64,000 nucleotides of DNA from Burkholderia lata (GTDB lineage: Bacteria > Pseudomonadota > Gammaproteobacteria > Burkholderiales > Burkholderiaceae), in NCBI RefSeq assembly GCF_000012945.1, contig NC_007511.1:558001-622000 (forward strand), read 5' to 3'. Both the position numbers and the translations under genes were made by a program. A model generated the notes under the pieces. It ran no database searches. It had not been told where the DNA came from and was given only the letters and a program-made list of their open reading frames with translations. Shown in pieces: positions 63,366 through 64,000 of the stretch. Every line of letters starts with the position of its first letter. Within the stretch, counting starts at the first letter, position 1.

Positions 63366-63935
63366 GTGAATATCGTTCAGACCATCGCCATCGTCGTACC
63401 GTGGGCCGCGTGGCTCGCCTACTGGATCGCCACGTCGCAAGGCGTGAAGACGACCGTGCGCAAGGAAGCGTCGCGCTCGCGCACGTTGCAGTCGGTTCCG
63501 CTGATCGTCGGCGGCGCGCTGATCATCCTGCCCGATCCGTCGTGGCAGGCGCTCGTGCCGGACTGGCAGCGCTTCGGCCTGCAGGCGCAGTGCGGGCTCG
63601 CGGTGCTGGTGGCCGGCCTGTTGTTCTCGGTGTGGGCGCGGTTGCACCTCGGCACGAACTGGAGCGTATCGGTCACGCTGAAGGAAGACCATGAGCTCGT
63701 CCGCACGGGGCCGTATGGGCTCGTGCGTCACCCGATCTATACGGGCTGCCTGATCGCGCTGGTCGGCGCCGCACTGATCGGCGGCGAATGGCGTGGCGCG
63801 ATCGGCGTGCTGCTCGTGTTCGCGTCGCTCGCGTACAAGGTGCGCGTCGAGGAAAGCTGGCTGACCGGGTATTTCGGGCCGGCATACACGCAGTACCGCC
63901 GCGAAGTCGCGGCGCTGATTCCCGGCTTCTACTGA
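63366..63935 (+). CDS. Isoprenylcysteine carboxyl methyltransferase-like membrane protein
   Basis: A 189 aa integral membrane protein of the ICMT/NnrU-like group with about five helices. Its signature is TGPYGLVRHPIYTGC near residues 119-133 and EESWLTGYFGPAY near 163-175, the SAM- and substrate-binding elements of the family. Members methylate carboxyl or other groups on lipidic substrates. The start is a GTG at 63366. Its place between rhlA and rhlB suggests it acts on HAA or rhamnolipid, perhaps as a methyl ester; that is inference. Confidence 0.87.
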   Translation: MNIVQTIAIVVPWAAWLAYWIATSQGVKTTVRKEASRSRTLQSVPLIVGGALIILPDPSWQALVPDWQRFGLQAQCGLAVLVAGLLFSVWARLHLGTNWSVSVTLKEDHELVRTGPYGLVRHPIYTGCLIALVGAALIGGEWRGAIGVLLVFASLAYKVRVEESWLTGYFGPAYTQYRREVAALIPGFY

Positions 63936-63952
63936 ACCCCGCGAGGCGCGCG

Positions 63953-64000
63953 ATGGCGAAGATGATCGTGACCGCGATCGGTTCGGCGGGCGACGTGCAT
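63953..64000 (+). CDS. rhlB: rhlB rhamnosyltransferase, first 16 codons (cut by window end)
   Basis: Only MAKMIVTAIGSAGDVH is present, the N-terminal strand of a GT-B glycosyltransferase. AIGSAGDV matches RhlB, which transfers rhamnose from dTDP-L-rhamnose to HAA to give mono-rhamnolipid. GAGG precedes the ATG, 17 bases after the methyltransferase-like gene, so rhlA, that gene and rhlB look like one transcript. Confidence 0.78.
   Translation, partial: MAKMIVTAIGSAGDVH

Noticed and set aside
1..64000. tRNA, rRNA, riboswitch or insertion sequence
   Set aside because: I looked for cloverleaf genes, transposase motifs and terminal inverted repeats by eye and found none; a covariance-model scan could still reveal small RNAs.

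Overview
The window reads as Burkholderia, probably from the B. cepacia complex and probably from a secondary chromosome. This is inferred from very high GC with strong third-position GC bias, two DUF2957-type lipoproteins, a betI-betB-betA operon and a rhamnolipid rhlA/rhlB locus. I see no rRNA, tRNA, CRISPR array, transposase or integrase. Almost every base belongs to a recognisable gene or a short intergenic region; a few small proteins remain unassigned.

Layout. 0-3.8 kb: a nemA-doxX-quinone reductase operon (minus strand) with a divergent LysR regulator. 3.9-8.6 kb: a lipoprotein X-Pro dipeptidyl-peptidase, an unknown protein and an orphan LolC/E-type permease. 8.9-17.4 kb: a bacterial alpha-2-macroglobulin (2002 aa, thioester motif intact) coupled to penicillin-binding protein 1C. 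17.4-24.2 kb: an accessory pocket between pbpC and a small HTH regulator. It holds a Sel1-repeat protein, decayed copies of the 3' ends of both flanking genes, a frameshifted MFS transporter, an alpha/beta hydrolase lacking its nucleophile, an unknown protein, an orphan colicin-E5-type immunity protein and a McrB_N/DUF3883 restriction-like protein. 24.2-32.8 kb: ordinary accessory metabolism and stress genes (aldo/keto reductase, carboxymuconolactone decarboxylase-like protein, LysR, esterase, hydrolase-DinB pair, hydrolase/TetR pair with twin operators, YciI-like).

33-42.6 kb is a quaternary-amine catabolic cluster. It has a Rieske monooxygenase, a choline-dehydrogenase-like GMC enzyme, a ferredoxin reductase, a ChoX-like binding protein, an SDR, a class II aldolase, a betaine-aldehyde-dehydrogenase-like enzyme and a GATase1-AraC regulator of the GbdR type. 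The exact substrate cannot be read from the sequence. 42.7-48 kb carries a small unknown protein, a flavodiiron-type MBL protein, an MFS transporter with a terminator-like leader hairpin, a YadGH-type ABC exporter and a cupin. 48.6-53.7 kb is an envelope/secreted cluster (two DUF2957 lipoproteins, an OmpW porin, two tandemly duplicated secreted proteins), followed by an unknown protein. 55.2-57.8 kb has an octanucleotide tandem repeat in front of a glycolipid glycosyltransferase-membrane protein-phosphatase operon. 57.8-61.7 kb is betIBA. 62.4-64 kb is rhlA, an isoprenylcysteine-methyltransferase-like gene, and the first 16 codons of rhlB, cut by the window edge.

The most unusual parts are the 17.4-24.2 kb pocket, whose two edge sequences recur inside it as if two inserts had been stacked in one site, and the placement of a membrane methyltransferase between rhlA and rhlB.
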